Shown here piece by piece: positions 23,981 to 34,494 of a stretch of DNA of 64,000 nucleotides (position 1 is its first letter; the number at the start of each line of letters is the position of its first letter). The DNA is taken from NCBI GenBank assembly GCA_022315425.1, contig JAIUPT010000041.1, positions 372,001 through 436,000 on the forward strand, in the 5' to 3' direction. This DNA is from Pseudevernia furfuracea (lineage: Eukaryota; Ascomycota; Lecanoromycetes; Lecanorales; Parmeliaceae). The notes below the pieces were generated by a model. That model was not told the DNA's origin. It saw only the letters and a program-made list of their open reading frames with translations, and made no database searches. The position numbers were made by a program, and so were the translations under genes.

Positions 23981-25062
23981 TTTTATGACAGAGGCACATT
24001 TGGGCGATCGACGTAGATGCTGTATGAGTGCGTTATCGTCTTCTTTTCAGCTGTCAAGATTGATTGCACAATTATTGTATTGTACATTATCATGATATTC
24101 TTTTATAGAGGCATAGACGAATGCAGCCGCGGCAAATTCTTTTGATTGCGGAAATAAAAAGATATGTGGTCAAGAAGAGAATATAGCGAGTCGTTCTTCG
24201 TAGAACTTTATGATTAATCGATTACTCAGTTAAGAGATCGACTGATGAGAGAAAGGGATGTGAGAGGGAGATAGTTTCGTAGAAATTAAGGTAGAAGTTT
24301 TGGTGTTGAGAGGTAATTCTTATTGCAGAGCTGAATTTGCGGGAGAAGAAAGAGTATCAATTCAGAGAAGGTTTTCTTTTGAAGGTTACTGTGAAGGCGT
24401 CTTTTGACCGAATTGAGCGCCGTGAAGACTCCGTATATTAGAACGTTTTGTCTTGAATGTGAGACGTTCAGAGCCTGGGTTGGATGTGTGGTTGTGAAAT
24501 TTTTGATAATGATTGATTTTTTGAAATCGAAACGGAGCGAAGCACTTTCTTTCTTCTGACGTGCTTGATCAAGACAAGAATAAGAATCTAATGTACGGAG
24601 GCGACAGACGAGTTTGATATGTGATTTTCTGTCGCTGAGATTGAGTTCTTTGATGTTGAGAAGGGTGATGTTGAGAATATTCTAGATATCGATGTTAAGA
24701 ATCGGATAGCACTTTCTTTCTTCTGACGTGCTTAATCAAGACAAGGGTAAGGATCTGATGTATAAAGGCGACAGACGAGTTTGATATGTGGGTCTCTGTC
24801 GCTGGGATTGAGTTCTTTTGATGTTTGAAGTTGCGAGCGAAGAAGACTTGTTTTTTTGAAAAGAATGTAACAAGCTGAGTTCTTATCCGCTTGAGTTGTC
24901 ACGAAGAATATAGGTGTTCTGAGATGCTGAAAGGATGATTTTTCTTCTGATTGAGACACGGGATCCTCGTGACTTGAAGGTCTGATCGACTGAACAGTCT
25001 ACTATCTTTCTAAGACAAATGATTGAAGCATATATGAAGACAGGTCTCGAGGGTTTGAAATG

Positions 25063-25132
25063 AGCTTGTTATAGTGTAAGAATCGTACTGTGATGATAAT
25101 CGTAGTGTAGTATATAACGAAGATAACAAGCT
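25063..25132 (-). promoter_or_regulatory. Self-primer pair of element A
   Basis: On the minus strand the LTR contains AGCTTGTTAT (25,132-25,123), and two bases beyond the LTR end lies ATAACAAGCT (25,072-25,063), its exact reverse complement. Same arrangement as in element B. Confidence 0.7.
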
Positions 25133-25266
25133 AAGAAGCAACTATATACTGAGAGGGAAGTCATATATGTATGACTGAGTGAACCTGTCAAGACACTAGG
25201 CCCGATAGGGCTAGCGTAGATATCAAGGGTACGAGGTGTCAAGGGACGCAGGGTACGCTCGTAACA
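25075..25266 (-). repeat. LTR-I, 5' LTR of element A
   Basis: 192 bp; the more RIP-mutated partner of the LTR at 22,133. Target duplication ATAAG follows at 25,267. Confidence 0.92.
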
Positions 25267-25514
25267 ATAAGAAGAAGTATTTAAATGCAAAACATATATA
25301 ACTTAATTTAAATAAGTCTATCAAGTAGACTGAGTCTGATTAGATCTTTCTCGCTCTCGTTCTCGTCGAAGTTTCTTTTATAATTAATAAGACGAAGAAG
25401 TTCACTTATATATCGAATTTAAACTATTTATAAACGATATAGATTCTATTTGATAGATCTAATCGAATATTATTTTAAACAAACTTATAATTAACGAAGA
25501 TCATTACTTAACTA

Positions 25515-25950
25515 TGTTACGAGCGTACTCTGCATTTCTTGACACCTCGTATCTTTGACACCTACGCTAGCCCTATTAGACTTAGCGTGTCTTGACAGGT
25601 TCACTTCGTCATATATATATAATCTCCCTCTCAGTTCATAGTTGCTCCTCAGCTTGTTATCTTCGTTATATACTACACTACGATTATCACCACAGTACGA
25701 TCCTGTCAAGAAACGAGGCATGAGAATGAGGCTTTCATTGCTATGGACTAGGACTAAGGTAAAGACCAAGACGAAAGACAAGGAATCAAGCTGGGGCAGG
25801 GCCAGCTACTATCTAAATAGAAGCTTGCGCACGATCCTTTAACCCACATCTTCATTTCCCATATATTCGATATGCGCGGATGATGTAAAGGTTAAACGAG
25901 ACTAGGCGAGATCGGCACGAGACGAGGCTGCACCATGACAGATCCTTACA
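25515..25950 (+). repeat. Solo LTR-I in element D, split by another solo LTR
   Basis: 25,515-25,703 plus 25,946-25,950 together make 194 bp, exactly the LTR-I length. Flanked by a perfect duplication AACTA (25,510-25,514 and 25,951-25,955). The empty site is visible in element C near 33,665 (attcaactgagcgatctaag). Confidence 0.9.
25704..25940 (+). repeat. Solo LTR-IV nested in the solo LTR-I
   Basis: 237 bp from TGTCAAGAAACGAGGCATG to CACCATGACA, flanked by the duplication GATCC (25,699-25,703 and 25,941-25,945). Little RIP. No other copy of this LTR is in the window, so the parent element is unknown. Confidence 0.85.
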
Positions 25951-27548
25951 AACTAAGCGATCTAAGATTATTTATATAATTAATCGTGTTAAAGACGATA
26001 TTTAAGAGATAATCGTTATTCGTCGTTAATTTAACTTCTTTAATTTATATATAACAATTCAAAGCGTCATAAATGATCTCGCGAAGTTTTATTAAAACAT
26101 CGATCGTCGTATAAACGTTAGACGAGAATATAACTCTTTAACTCAAGCATCGAAGCTATCTTTTCGATTTCTTCATAAAATTCAAACGATTAAGTGAAGA
26201 GCTAACTATCAATAAGAGCACTTTAATAAATAATCTCGCAAAGAAATTGAATATCAAACTCAATATCAAATTTATCGATGTTAATAATCTTAGTGTAAAC
26301 TTTAACACACTTTTTTTAATAAGAGATTATTTAATTAAAACGAATAACACTCTGCGATCTTAAAAACTCGATAAATAAAAAGAACACGTCAAATAGACTC
26401 TAATTCAAAAGAAGATTTATATATCTCGCTTCGATCGTCTTTCACTTATTTATATAGTCTTAATAAGACGTATCGCTATTATGACTATATCGACTATATC
26501 GATTATCTCTATTAATAAGACAATTTTCTTATCTATAATCAAGATTAAGAAAGAATATATATACTTTTAATATAAACACTTAGATTATTAAAAGAAGAAC
26601 TATTTAAATAAGTAAATATAGACGAGAAAGAAGATCGCGTTAAACGCTAGACTAGATATTATTTAGACTTACGACGCTAAGAATCTCATTAACGACGAGA
26701 ACGAATATCACGATGTTAAGTCTAACAATTCTTTCGACTCGAAAAACGTCTAGTCTCTTTTAAAGACACGAAAAGAGATAACGACGAAGTGTGTCTAATA
26801 AATACTCTTAATAATTCATTAACACGTCGTTTATTTCGAATAGTGACTATACTATTTTCACAAAATAAGAAATGCATCTTTAAAGACACTCTAATCGACA
26901 GCGACTACACTAAGATTAATATCGTTCTTAACGAGTCTCGCGTAATTCAATTATATAAGAAATTAAAACTCGAAGTGATTTTATTATTTATATTTAAATT
27001 ATTACGAGACTAAAACGACAAATTATTTAAAAGATTAATCACACATTATCTTCTCTTTGAGTTAAACGTCAATAATTATAGAAAAGAAACATATTCGATG
27101 TTAATCGCTTTTATATAACACGACTTGATTTTAAATAAATTATAAATAAACAAGCACGAGATCTTATTATATATAATAAAGAATAAGATTTTATTCGTGT
27201 TCGAACGTTACGAACACGATAAAAATTAGACGTTATTATTAGAGAATTTGTCTTTCTTATTTAAATCAACTTTATTAAGCTCGTTAAAAGTATTTTATAT
27301 TATTTTTAAGCGATTCTCAACTTCGACGTACGAAGACGAAAATTACGAAATCGTCTTCGAGTTATTATTCTTCTTCGAGTTATTTCTAAGACGATAAATT
27401 ACGTAAAAGAGTTTAGCGAGATTATAATAGAATAAGCGTAATGCTTAATATATCTCGTCGTCTTATCAACTTTATCTCGATAATATTTATATATACTTTA
27501 TTTCTTTCGCTATTTTTTTAATTTAGTCTACGTCGAAATTATTAATAG

Positions 27549-27816
27549 TATTAGACTGACTTATATAATATAAATATATATAAGACAGACTAGAATTGTA
27601 TAGCAATGTGAACTTAGCGAAGATATATATATTACGTATAGTATATCTAGTAGTAAGACTAATTCTTAAGAAAGAAAAATAAAAAACTTCGAAATATGAC
27701 TCTCTTAAGCTTCTCACGTCAAGAATTCGCTTAATATACGTATGTTAAGCGATTCGATTACACTCGATAATTCTCGAACTTATATAATAACTATTTTCTT
27801 AAGTTCGTTATTAATA
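27549..27816 (-). repeat. Ty1/copia-type LTR (second copy)
   Basis: About 268 bp that align by eye with the copia LTR at 43,760-44,216 once that copy's inserted LTR is removed. Ends are RIP-altered (tattagac...ttattaata). No matching 5-bp duplication was found, so it may be an LTR of a larger decayed element rather than a solo LTR. Confidence 0.65.
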
Positions 27817-30146
27817 TAATCTTTTCTCTTCAAGAATTCGTTCTCGAATTCATTGCTTTAAATAGACTCACTAAAACTCTTCAAATCTCAAAGAGAATAT
27901 AAGAGAAAGAGTTCTTTTAAATTAGCTTCGCGTTAACATTATAAATCTTAATTTGAAATACGTAAACTATAATATCTCTACGTCTTGCGCGTGAAAATAA
28001 AAATATTCGTATAATTGTAAATGAAGTGAAGTTTGTTAACGTTATTGATATTCTTTATTGTTTAAGTCGTGAGTTACGCTATTACGTCGTCGTCGTCATA
28101 AATACGCGACGTAAATAATTGTTATACGCTAGTCGTGAGTTATATATAAGTTTGTTTTTTTAAACTTTTATTTTTAATAAAAATATACTTCTCTTTATTC
28201 TTCGCTTCTTATATATAATATAATTATTTCACTTTATACTCTTATACTTGATATTAACATATTATCTTTTATTATAATAACTTTAATTGTTTTCGCGATT
28301 TTTATATTATTAGTCGTAAGTCTAAGCTTCTCGATTTTCGTCTACGTTATTAATACGCTTTTAGCTCGTCTTCGCGACGCTCGTCGTACAATTCACTCGT
28401 ATAATTAAGCGTCTCTTAAAGAATTTATATTATTATTATACGCGTTATGCTTAAGAGCACGACGTAGAGTCATATAATAACAAATTTAATAACGAGAATA
28501 ATAATTTAATACGATATAATAATTATATGAAAGAAAAAGTCAACTGCGTAACTATATATATTTTTATTTAAAACGCATTAATAGCGTAAACAAAATATGA
28601 GTTAATTGAAGTATTAATAGATTTCGACAATTGTCGTCGTTCGTACGTTCGCGAATAACGTGTTTCGTCTTTAAGTTAGATACGTACGTTCGATACGACG
28701 TCGTTGAGACTCGTATTACTATAACTATATTAACCGTTCGACGTTAATGCGTCAAGTTAAACGATTCGATAAGCTGCTCTTAGCGTATTAACGAATATAA
28801 AATCGTTTAGATAAGTATAAGAAATTCGATATGTTAACGACGATTCTAGATCAGACTAGAACTCTTCGCAATTTATCGAAGACCCTTCGAGATATATATG
28901 ATATTATACGTTTTTCGATATGTGTCTCGAGTTCGTTAACATCACGCTTCGATTATATTAACGTTATTTTTAAACGAGTCTTTCGTCGCTTAATTTGATC
29001 TCTCTCTCTTCTTTATTAGACTCTTCTTCGTTATCTTTTAATAACAATAATAATAAAAACGATAATAATTATAATAATAACGAAGATAACGACGATTATA
29101 ATAACGATAAGAACAATTAAAACAATAACGATAATAACGAAGAGAACGAGACTCTCGTCGACGAGATTAACGTCTTTAAGTCGTTTTTCTTTAACGAGGT
29201 CTTCGCTTTCTCAACGTCTCTCGTCGTCTCTTTTATCGAATCTATCGCGATTAAAACTAAAGAATTAAAGAAATTAAATATAAATATTATTATTCAAAAA
29301 ATTGATACGAACGACGAGAAGAAGAACGAGAATAAGAATAATAATAAGAGAGATTAAGAGAATAAAAACGAGATAATATAAGAGACAAAGTAATCTAATC
29401 TTACGTCGACACTTTTAATGCGTCTGATCTTTAAATTAGATATAATAGATATACTCTGCGCTGTTTATAAGTTATGTTTTTTCGATTCTCTTTAATCTTT
29501 AAGTATCTTTTTTTATTATGATATCTTCGAGCAATTTTAGAATCGTTATTTTTCGAAATATTATTTCTTATATATTTATCGTGCTCTTCGTCTTCGCTTC
29601 TTTAGCTTTTCAAAAGCGTCTTATAACTTTTATAAATGTTTTATATCTTTTTTTAATATTTATTAATTATATTTATAAAAATATTCAGCTTAATAAATAA
29701 GATATTTTATTTTATCTTTACGCTTTCGCTTATTTAAGATCTTTTCGATTTCTTATTCTTTTTCGTTATTTATTAATTTCGTTATTATATATATTAACAT
29801 CGTGTTATTATCTTTACGACGATAGAATTTTAATAGTGATATATAAAAAACGTTATATATACGATAGATTAATAAAAGCGCTAATCGATAAGCTTACTTG
29901 TCTACGACATTTCGAATAATAAATAAATTAATTGTCTTATTCGAAAGCTTCTTATTTGATCGTTTTTGTTTGAGATTCTTGATTAATAATATTATCAAGT
30001 CTTCTTTCTGAAAGGATTATACTTAATGATTTTTATTGTACGTCTTCGCTTACGATTCGAATACTTTCTATTAATATTTTATAAGCTCTTCTCGTAATGT
30101 ATAAATTTCTTTCACACGTTCTTTCGTTATTAATACTTTCTCTTAA
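27817..30146. other. Unresolved RIP-degraded sequence
   Basis: About 2.3 kb of strongly AT-rich DNA with no reading frame I can assign. A low-complexity run of aat/gat/aac triplets at about 29,038-29,160 would encode Asn/Asp/Glu-rich sequence. Probably decayed retrotransposon, perhaps linked to the copia-type LTR on its left. Confidence 0.4.
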
Positions 30147-30369
30147 TGTCACGGTTCTAGTCCATGACGGCTGACTTATCTGCTTGCTTGCTGTGTTATA
30201 CTCTAGGCTGGTCGACTAGCCCCAGCCCTACGAGTTATATCCGTTAACTCCGCAGTGAAGCATTACTTTAATACGCACAAAGCACTTCTTGTAATTACTC
30301 TACATAGTTAATATTCTATTCATACATGACACCACATCGCTAGTCTAGCTCTATGTTAAGTCTCTAACA
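30147..30369 (-). repeat. Solo LTR-III
   Basis: 223 bp from TGTCACGGTTC to TCTCTAACA, flanked by a perfect CTTAA duplication (30,142-30,146 and 30,370-30,374). It matches the interrupted copy at 54,903-58,346 in opposite orientation, and contains the undisturbed target (acttcttgtaattactctac) into which element B went in that other copy. Confidence 0.9.
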
Positions 30370-31899
30370 CTTAAAGAGAATCGTTTTCGATTCTCAATTC
30401 GAAGTCGAGATTATAGTTATATATTGCATAAAATAAACTATAATTTAACGTCTTATATTAAATTTGTTAATAGACATATTCGACTATAAATAAAAGATTC
30501 GCTTAGTCGTTTTGTTGCTCGTTATAAAAAACTCGAAGATAGTGTTTTAAGATTTGATTTTATTATTCGATTTGATTATTAGTTTGAAAATAAAAGATAG
30601 TGCTTAGCTTACGTTTTATCTTTATTTAATAATAGACTTACGATTAAAACGCACTTATAAATATAGAATTACGATCGATGACTATATCTTTTAATAAATT
30701 AAATCGAAGAAAGATTTCCTTTATAAGTAGCTATTCGAGATCGAAGACATTGATTTTCTTTGTAATTAATAGATATCTTATTATTTTGATATATCTATCG
30801 ACGATTATAAAAATCGTATCGTAAACGTAGTCTCTGCGTCGACTTAAAGAAAGATTTATAATGAAATTCATCGTGATTTTCTTTTAAGAACGACTTGATT
30901 AAAAAAGCGTATTTAGCTCGTTATATAAACGATATCGCTTTATCTTCACTCTCTAACAGATATTATATATATTTATATATAATTTTACGTCTATCTTAAT
31001 ATTATCTTAATAGTATTTTTTAATTATTAATTTTAGTGTCTTATTAATATCGAAATAACTCGTTAAAAAATTGTTATGATAACGTCTTGATAGCTCTTTG
31101 CGAACGAAAGTCTCTTCGAAAACGTATAATATATTTTTATATCTTAATATTCTTAACTATTTTATATTTAAACTTCGATATTATTCTTTTACTTATTTTA
31201 CGCTTCATCTTTTCTTCGCTATTAAATATAAAAATCTTTTAATTAAAGTACTTTAATAAGTTCGAAGATAAACTTGTTATTAAAATTATATATCGTTTCG
31301 CTTATTATCGTAATGTAAGCTATTAAGCGTAAGACGAGTTATTTATAATTAATAATCTTAATAATAGAGTTAAGCTACGCGATAGCTACGTTACGTGTAC
31401 TTTAAATAAGTATCTCGCTTAAACTCTCTACTCTTACAATTAAAGATTTTCTAAATCTTAAAAAATATATAATATTAAGATAAGTCTTTTAAATTATAAC
31501 TATCATTAAATTTATAAATATTATCTTCTAAGTAGTTACTTCTTCTCTATTATTAATTACTAGATTATATTATATATTTACGTCTAGACTATATATCGTA
31601 AAGAGAGACTTAACGTTTAAGCTACGCTTCGTATACTTATAACTCTTATCTTATTTATACGCTATTCGAATAATAATAAATATAAAACTTATTAGATTTT
31701 TTATCGCTGTCAATTTCTATTATAACGTTAATAATAGTCGATTTAACCACTCGTTTTTATTCTTATAATTAAATCGTCTTAACGACGTATCGACTAAGTT
31801 TGTTTTTTCTAATCTATATATAATAAAAAAATCAAACATTAATAACTTCATTACTTATCTAATCTATTATTTATTCAAACTCGTTATTTTTATAAAGTA

Positions 31900-32075
31900 C
31901 TTTAGATTATTATAATTCGTAAATACTTTTATAGAATAAAAACTCTCTTTTAAATAATAACGTTATTATTTGAAGATCGTTACGATAACGAGTAGCTTTT
32001 AATTATAAATCTTATAATTTCGCTCTATAGAAATCATTTTTCGAAAATAAAATGTAATTAAGTGTTATTACTTAT
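31900..32075 (-). pseudogene. Element F RNase H remnant
   Basis: Minus-strand reading gives ISIERNYKIYN, then KLLVIVTIFK and FTNYNNLKYF, matching the Ty3/gypsy RNase H pattern (IERNYEIYDKELLA...TDHKNLEYF). Stops occur at Trp positions. Confidence 0.7.
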
Positions 32076-32142
32076 TGTTATTTTATAACTAAATTAAAGT
32101 ATCTGTTAAGTCGAAATCTAAAGTATTCGTTTTCACTCTAAT

Positions 32143-32348
32143 TGTTACGAGCGTACCTCGTATCTCTTAATGACACCTGCCTATGTTAGCATTTCTTTGT
32201 TGACACACTATCCCTTTTAGGCTTAGCGTGCCTTGGTAGGTTCACTCAGTCATACATATATGATCTTCTCTCCCAGTACATAGTTGTTCTGTATCTAGTT
32301 GTCTTATTCAATACACCTACATGACTTGACTCTATACTAATTCTGATA
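32143..32348 (+). repeat. LTR-II, 5' LTR of element C
   Basis: 206 bp from TGTTACGAGCGTACCTCG to AATTCTGATA. It has a TATA-like catacatatatg near 32,252, and atctagttgt at 32,293-32,302, the proposed RNA 5' end. Confidence 0.93.
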
Positions 32349-32350
32349 CT

Positions 32351-32360
32351 ATAACTAGAT
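32351..32360 (+). promoter_or_regulatory. Proposed self-primer binding site of element C
   Basis: ataactagat lies 2 nt after the LTR. It is the reverse complement of LTR motif atctagttgt (32,293-32,302) apart from one C-to-T change; the G:U pair would be kept in RNA. No TGG (tRNA 3' CCA complement) is present. Confidence 0.65.
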
Positions 32361-33074
32361 CACCCTCACTTTATTCGTGACAGCAATCGAATTCAAAGAA
32401 GTTGACTGATAGAAGCTTTGTCAAGAACTTAGTATTGATGAGATATCGTATTTCTGAGTTAGTCTATTATATAGATAAAACGTTTTCAAGGCGAAAAACG
32501 ATCTCGTGACAGTTAGAGAATAAAGAATAGCTGAAATATTCGTAAGATTAGCGAATGAGAAAGAAATCATCAAAATCAACCATCACAAAAATTTTTTCAA
32601 TCACACATTCAAATCGAGTTCTGAACGTCTCATTTCAAGGACAAAACGTTTCAATATAAGGGGTCTGAACGGCGCTCGATTCGGTTCACAAACGTCTTCA
32701 CAGTACCCTTCGCAAGAAAATCTTCTCTGAGACTAATACTGCTTCTCTGCCCGCAAATTCTATCCCGCCGAGACTTCAGATCTGAATTTGTCAACAAATT
32801 ACCTCATCAGAATAACATCTTCACAAAGAACACACTTTAAAGTATTCACATTCTTTGCTAGATATCAAACGATTAGCAAACAAAAAAGTTACATCAGAAA
32901 CAAAGAAAATCGACATCTCGCAGCTTTTTGACACTTTTTTCTTTCAACATCGAAACAAAAACGAAAACACTTCGATTCTCTCTAACATCTTCTGTTCGAC
33001 TACCGTCTTACTTTTCGAAGTAACTTAAGCACTCTCTTCTTCTTTTCTTTCCTCTTCAAAGAAAATCATTTAAT

Positions 33075-34469
33075 ATGTCAGAAAGCACGAACATAAAAGA
33101 CGTATTCAAGACAGTGAAGAAGCAAGCAAAGGATAGACGCTATTCGATCGTATTAGAAAATGACGTCACTGACATAGAGAACGTCTGAAAGATTTTCAAC
33201 GTTGCCCAGTTGCAATAGTAGTCCCAGAAGCGATCAAACGATGTCATGGAAATGCTAATAAACCTTCGCTATGAGCGAGATCAGTGCCTTCATATAGACA
33301 TCCACTACGACACGTTGAGCAAAGAGAAGTCTCGCGTCGAGAAAGAGAGAGATCAATTGCATAAAGAAGTCGATCGCCTCCAGATCAAACTCTCCGAATC
33401 TCACGATATCATTCGTGTATATAAGAAGAAGTATCTGAATGCAGAACATGCATAATTCAATTCGAACGAGTCTATCAAGCAGACTAAGTCTGGTCAGGCC
33501 TTTCCCGCTCTCGCCCTCGCCGAAGTTTCTTCTGCAATCAATAAGACGAAGAAGTTCACTCGCATGCCGAACTCAGCAATGTTTACAAACGGTGTAGACC
33601 CTACTTGACAGGTCTGATCGAACGTCATTCTGGACAAACTCATAGTTAACGAAGATCACTATTCAACTGAGCGATCTAAGATTATCTATGTCGTCAATCG
33701 TGTTGAAGGCGATGCTCAGAAGACAGTCGTCATTCGTCGTCAACCCGACTCCTTCAATTCATATATAACAGTCAAGAACGTCATGAATGACCTCGCTGAG
33801 TCCTATCAGAACATCGATCGTCGCGTAAACGCTAGGCGGGAATATGACTCTCTGACTCAACAGCCAGAGCTACCTTTCCGCGATTTCTTCACAAAATTCA
33901 AGCGATTAGGTGAAGAGCTGGCTATCAATAAGAGCACGCTAATGAATGATCTCGCAAAGAAATTGAATTTCAAACTCAATATCAAATTTATCGATGTTAG
34001 CGGCCTCAATGCAAATTTTATCACACTTCTCTCAATAAGAGACTACTTAATCAAGACGAACAACACTCTGCGGTCCCAGAATCTCGATAAACAGACGAAA
34101 CTCGCTAAACAGACTCTGATTTAAAAGAAGATCTATACATCTCGCTTCGGCCGTCTTTCACTCAGTTATATCGTTTCGATAAGACGTATTACTTTCGTTA
34201 TTATATCGATTACATCATTTATCTCTGCTAGCAAGACATCTTTCATCTCTGTGATCAAGATCAAGAAAGAGTATATGTGCTTTCAATGTGAACGTTCGAA
34301 TCATCAGAAGAAGAACTGCTCAAATGAGCAGATTCAGATCGGAAAGAAAGCAGCGTTGAACGCTAGACTGTATGTCATTGAGACTTATAACACTGAGAAC
34401 CTCATTAACAACGAGAAACAGTATCACGATGCTAAGTCTAACGACTCTTCCGACTCGGGAAACGTCTAG
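33075..34469 (+). pseudogene. Element C gag
   Basis: Frame from ATG 33,075 (MSESTNIKDVFKTVKKQ) to TAG 34,467, with internal RIP stops (for example at 33,186 and 34,122). The N-terminal part contains a heptad-like coiled coil (KEKSRVEKERDQLHKEVDRL). The capsid-like core is about 33,640-34,120 (NDLAESYQNIDRRVNARREY). A zinc knuckle of the CX2CX4HX4C type, CFQCERSNHQKKNC, is at about 34,279-34,320. The frame ends SDSGNV-stop directly after the GGGAAAC heptamer. It would form the virus-like particle. The gag N-terminal half differs strongly from that of element E, although the pol parts are nearly the same. Confidence 0.85.
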
Positions 34470-34494
34470 TCTCTTTCAAAGACACGAAAAGAGA
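34457..34494 (+). promoter_or_regulatory. Predicted -1 ribosomal frameshift signal, gag/pol of element C
   Basis: Slippery heptamer G-GGA-AAC in the gag frame at 34,457-34,463, spacer GTCTAG, then a 7-bp stem tctcttt (34,470-34,476) with aaagaga (34,488-34,494) and an 11-nt loop. The pol frame is -1 relative to gag and open here. The stem is conserved in D (about 26,755) and E (about 49,700). Confidence 0.7.

Larger units (their letters stand above)
22133..25266 (-). mobile_element. Element A: non-autonomous LTR element with C2H2 gag-like ORF
   Basis: 3,134 bp, bounded by 192-bp LTRs (22,133-22,324 and 25,075-25,266) and a perfect 5-bp duplication ATAAG (22,128-22,132 and 25,267-25,271). Orientation is minus: a polypurine tract (on the minus strand GGGGGGGGAGTAG) abuts the LTR at 22,324, and the primer motif abuts the other LTR. 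The uninterrupted target is visible in element C near 33,420 (tatataagaagaagtatctg). One ORF is present; no protease, RT or integrase. The 5' leader (about 24,000-25,074) is related to that of element C. It must have moved with enzymes supplied in trans. Confidence 0.92.
20849..27370 (+). mobile_element. Element D: Ty3/gypsy, LTR-II family, truncated and interrupted
   Basis: Plus-strand relative of element C, heavily RIP-mutated. It starts with an LTR at 20,849-21,054. The leader, gag and the start of pol can be aligned by eye to C (D 21,055-22,132 with C 32,349-33,430; D 25,955-27,370 with C 33,665-35,100). Element A (22,133-25,266) and a solo LTR (25,515-25,950) are inserted in it, each with a 5-bp duplication. 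Similarity to C stops near 27,370 within pol, so the 3' half and 3' LTR are missing. The gag/pol junction stem at about 26,755 is still recognisable. Confidence 0.8.

Noticed and set aside
25704..25940. Calling the 237-bp unit a host gene fragment because of its normal GC
   Set aside because: TG...CA ends and a GATCC duplication show that it is a solo LTR.
27549..27816. Treating the copia-type LTR copy as a solo LTR
   Set aside because: Flanks aatag and taatc do not match, so the solo status is unproven.
29038..29160. aat/gat-rich run as a microsatellite
   Set aside because: Triplets are mixed and imperfect; better seen as Asn/Asp-rich decayed coding or RIP low complexity.
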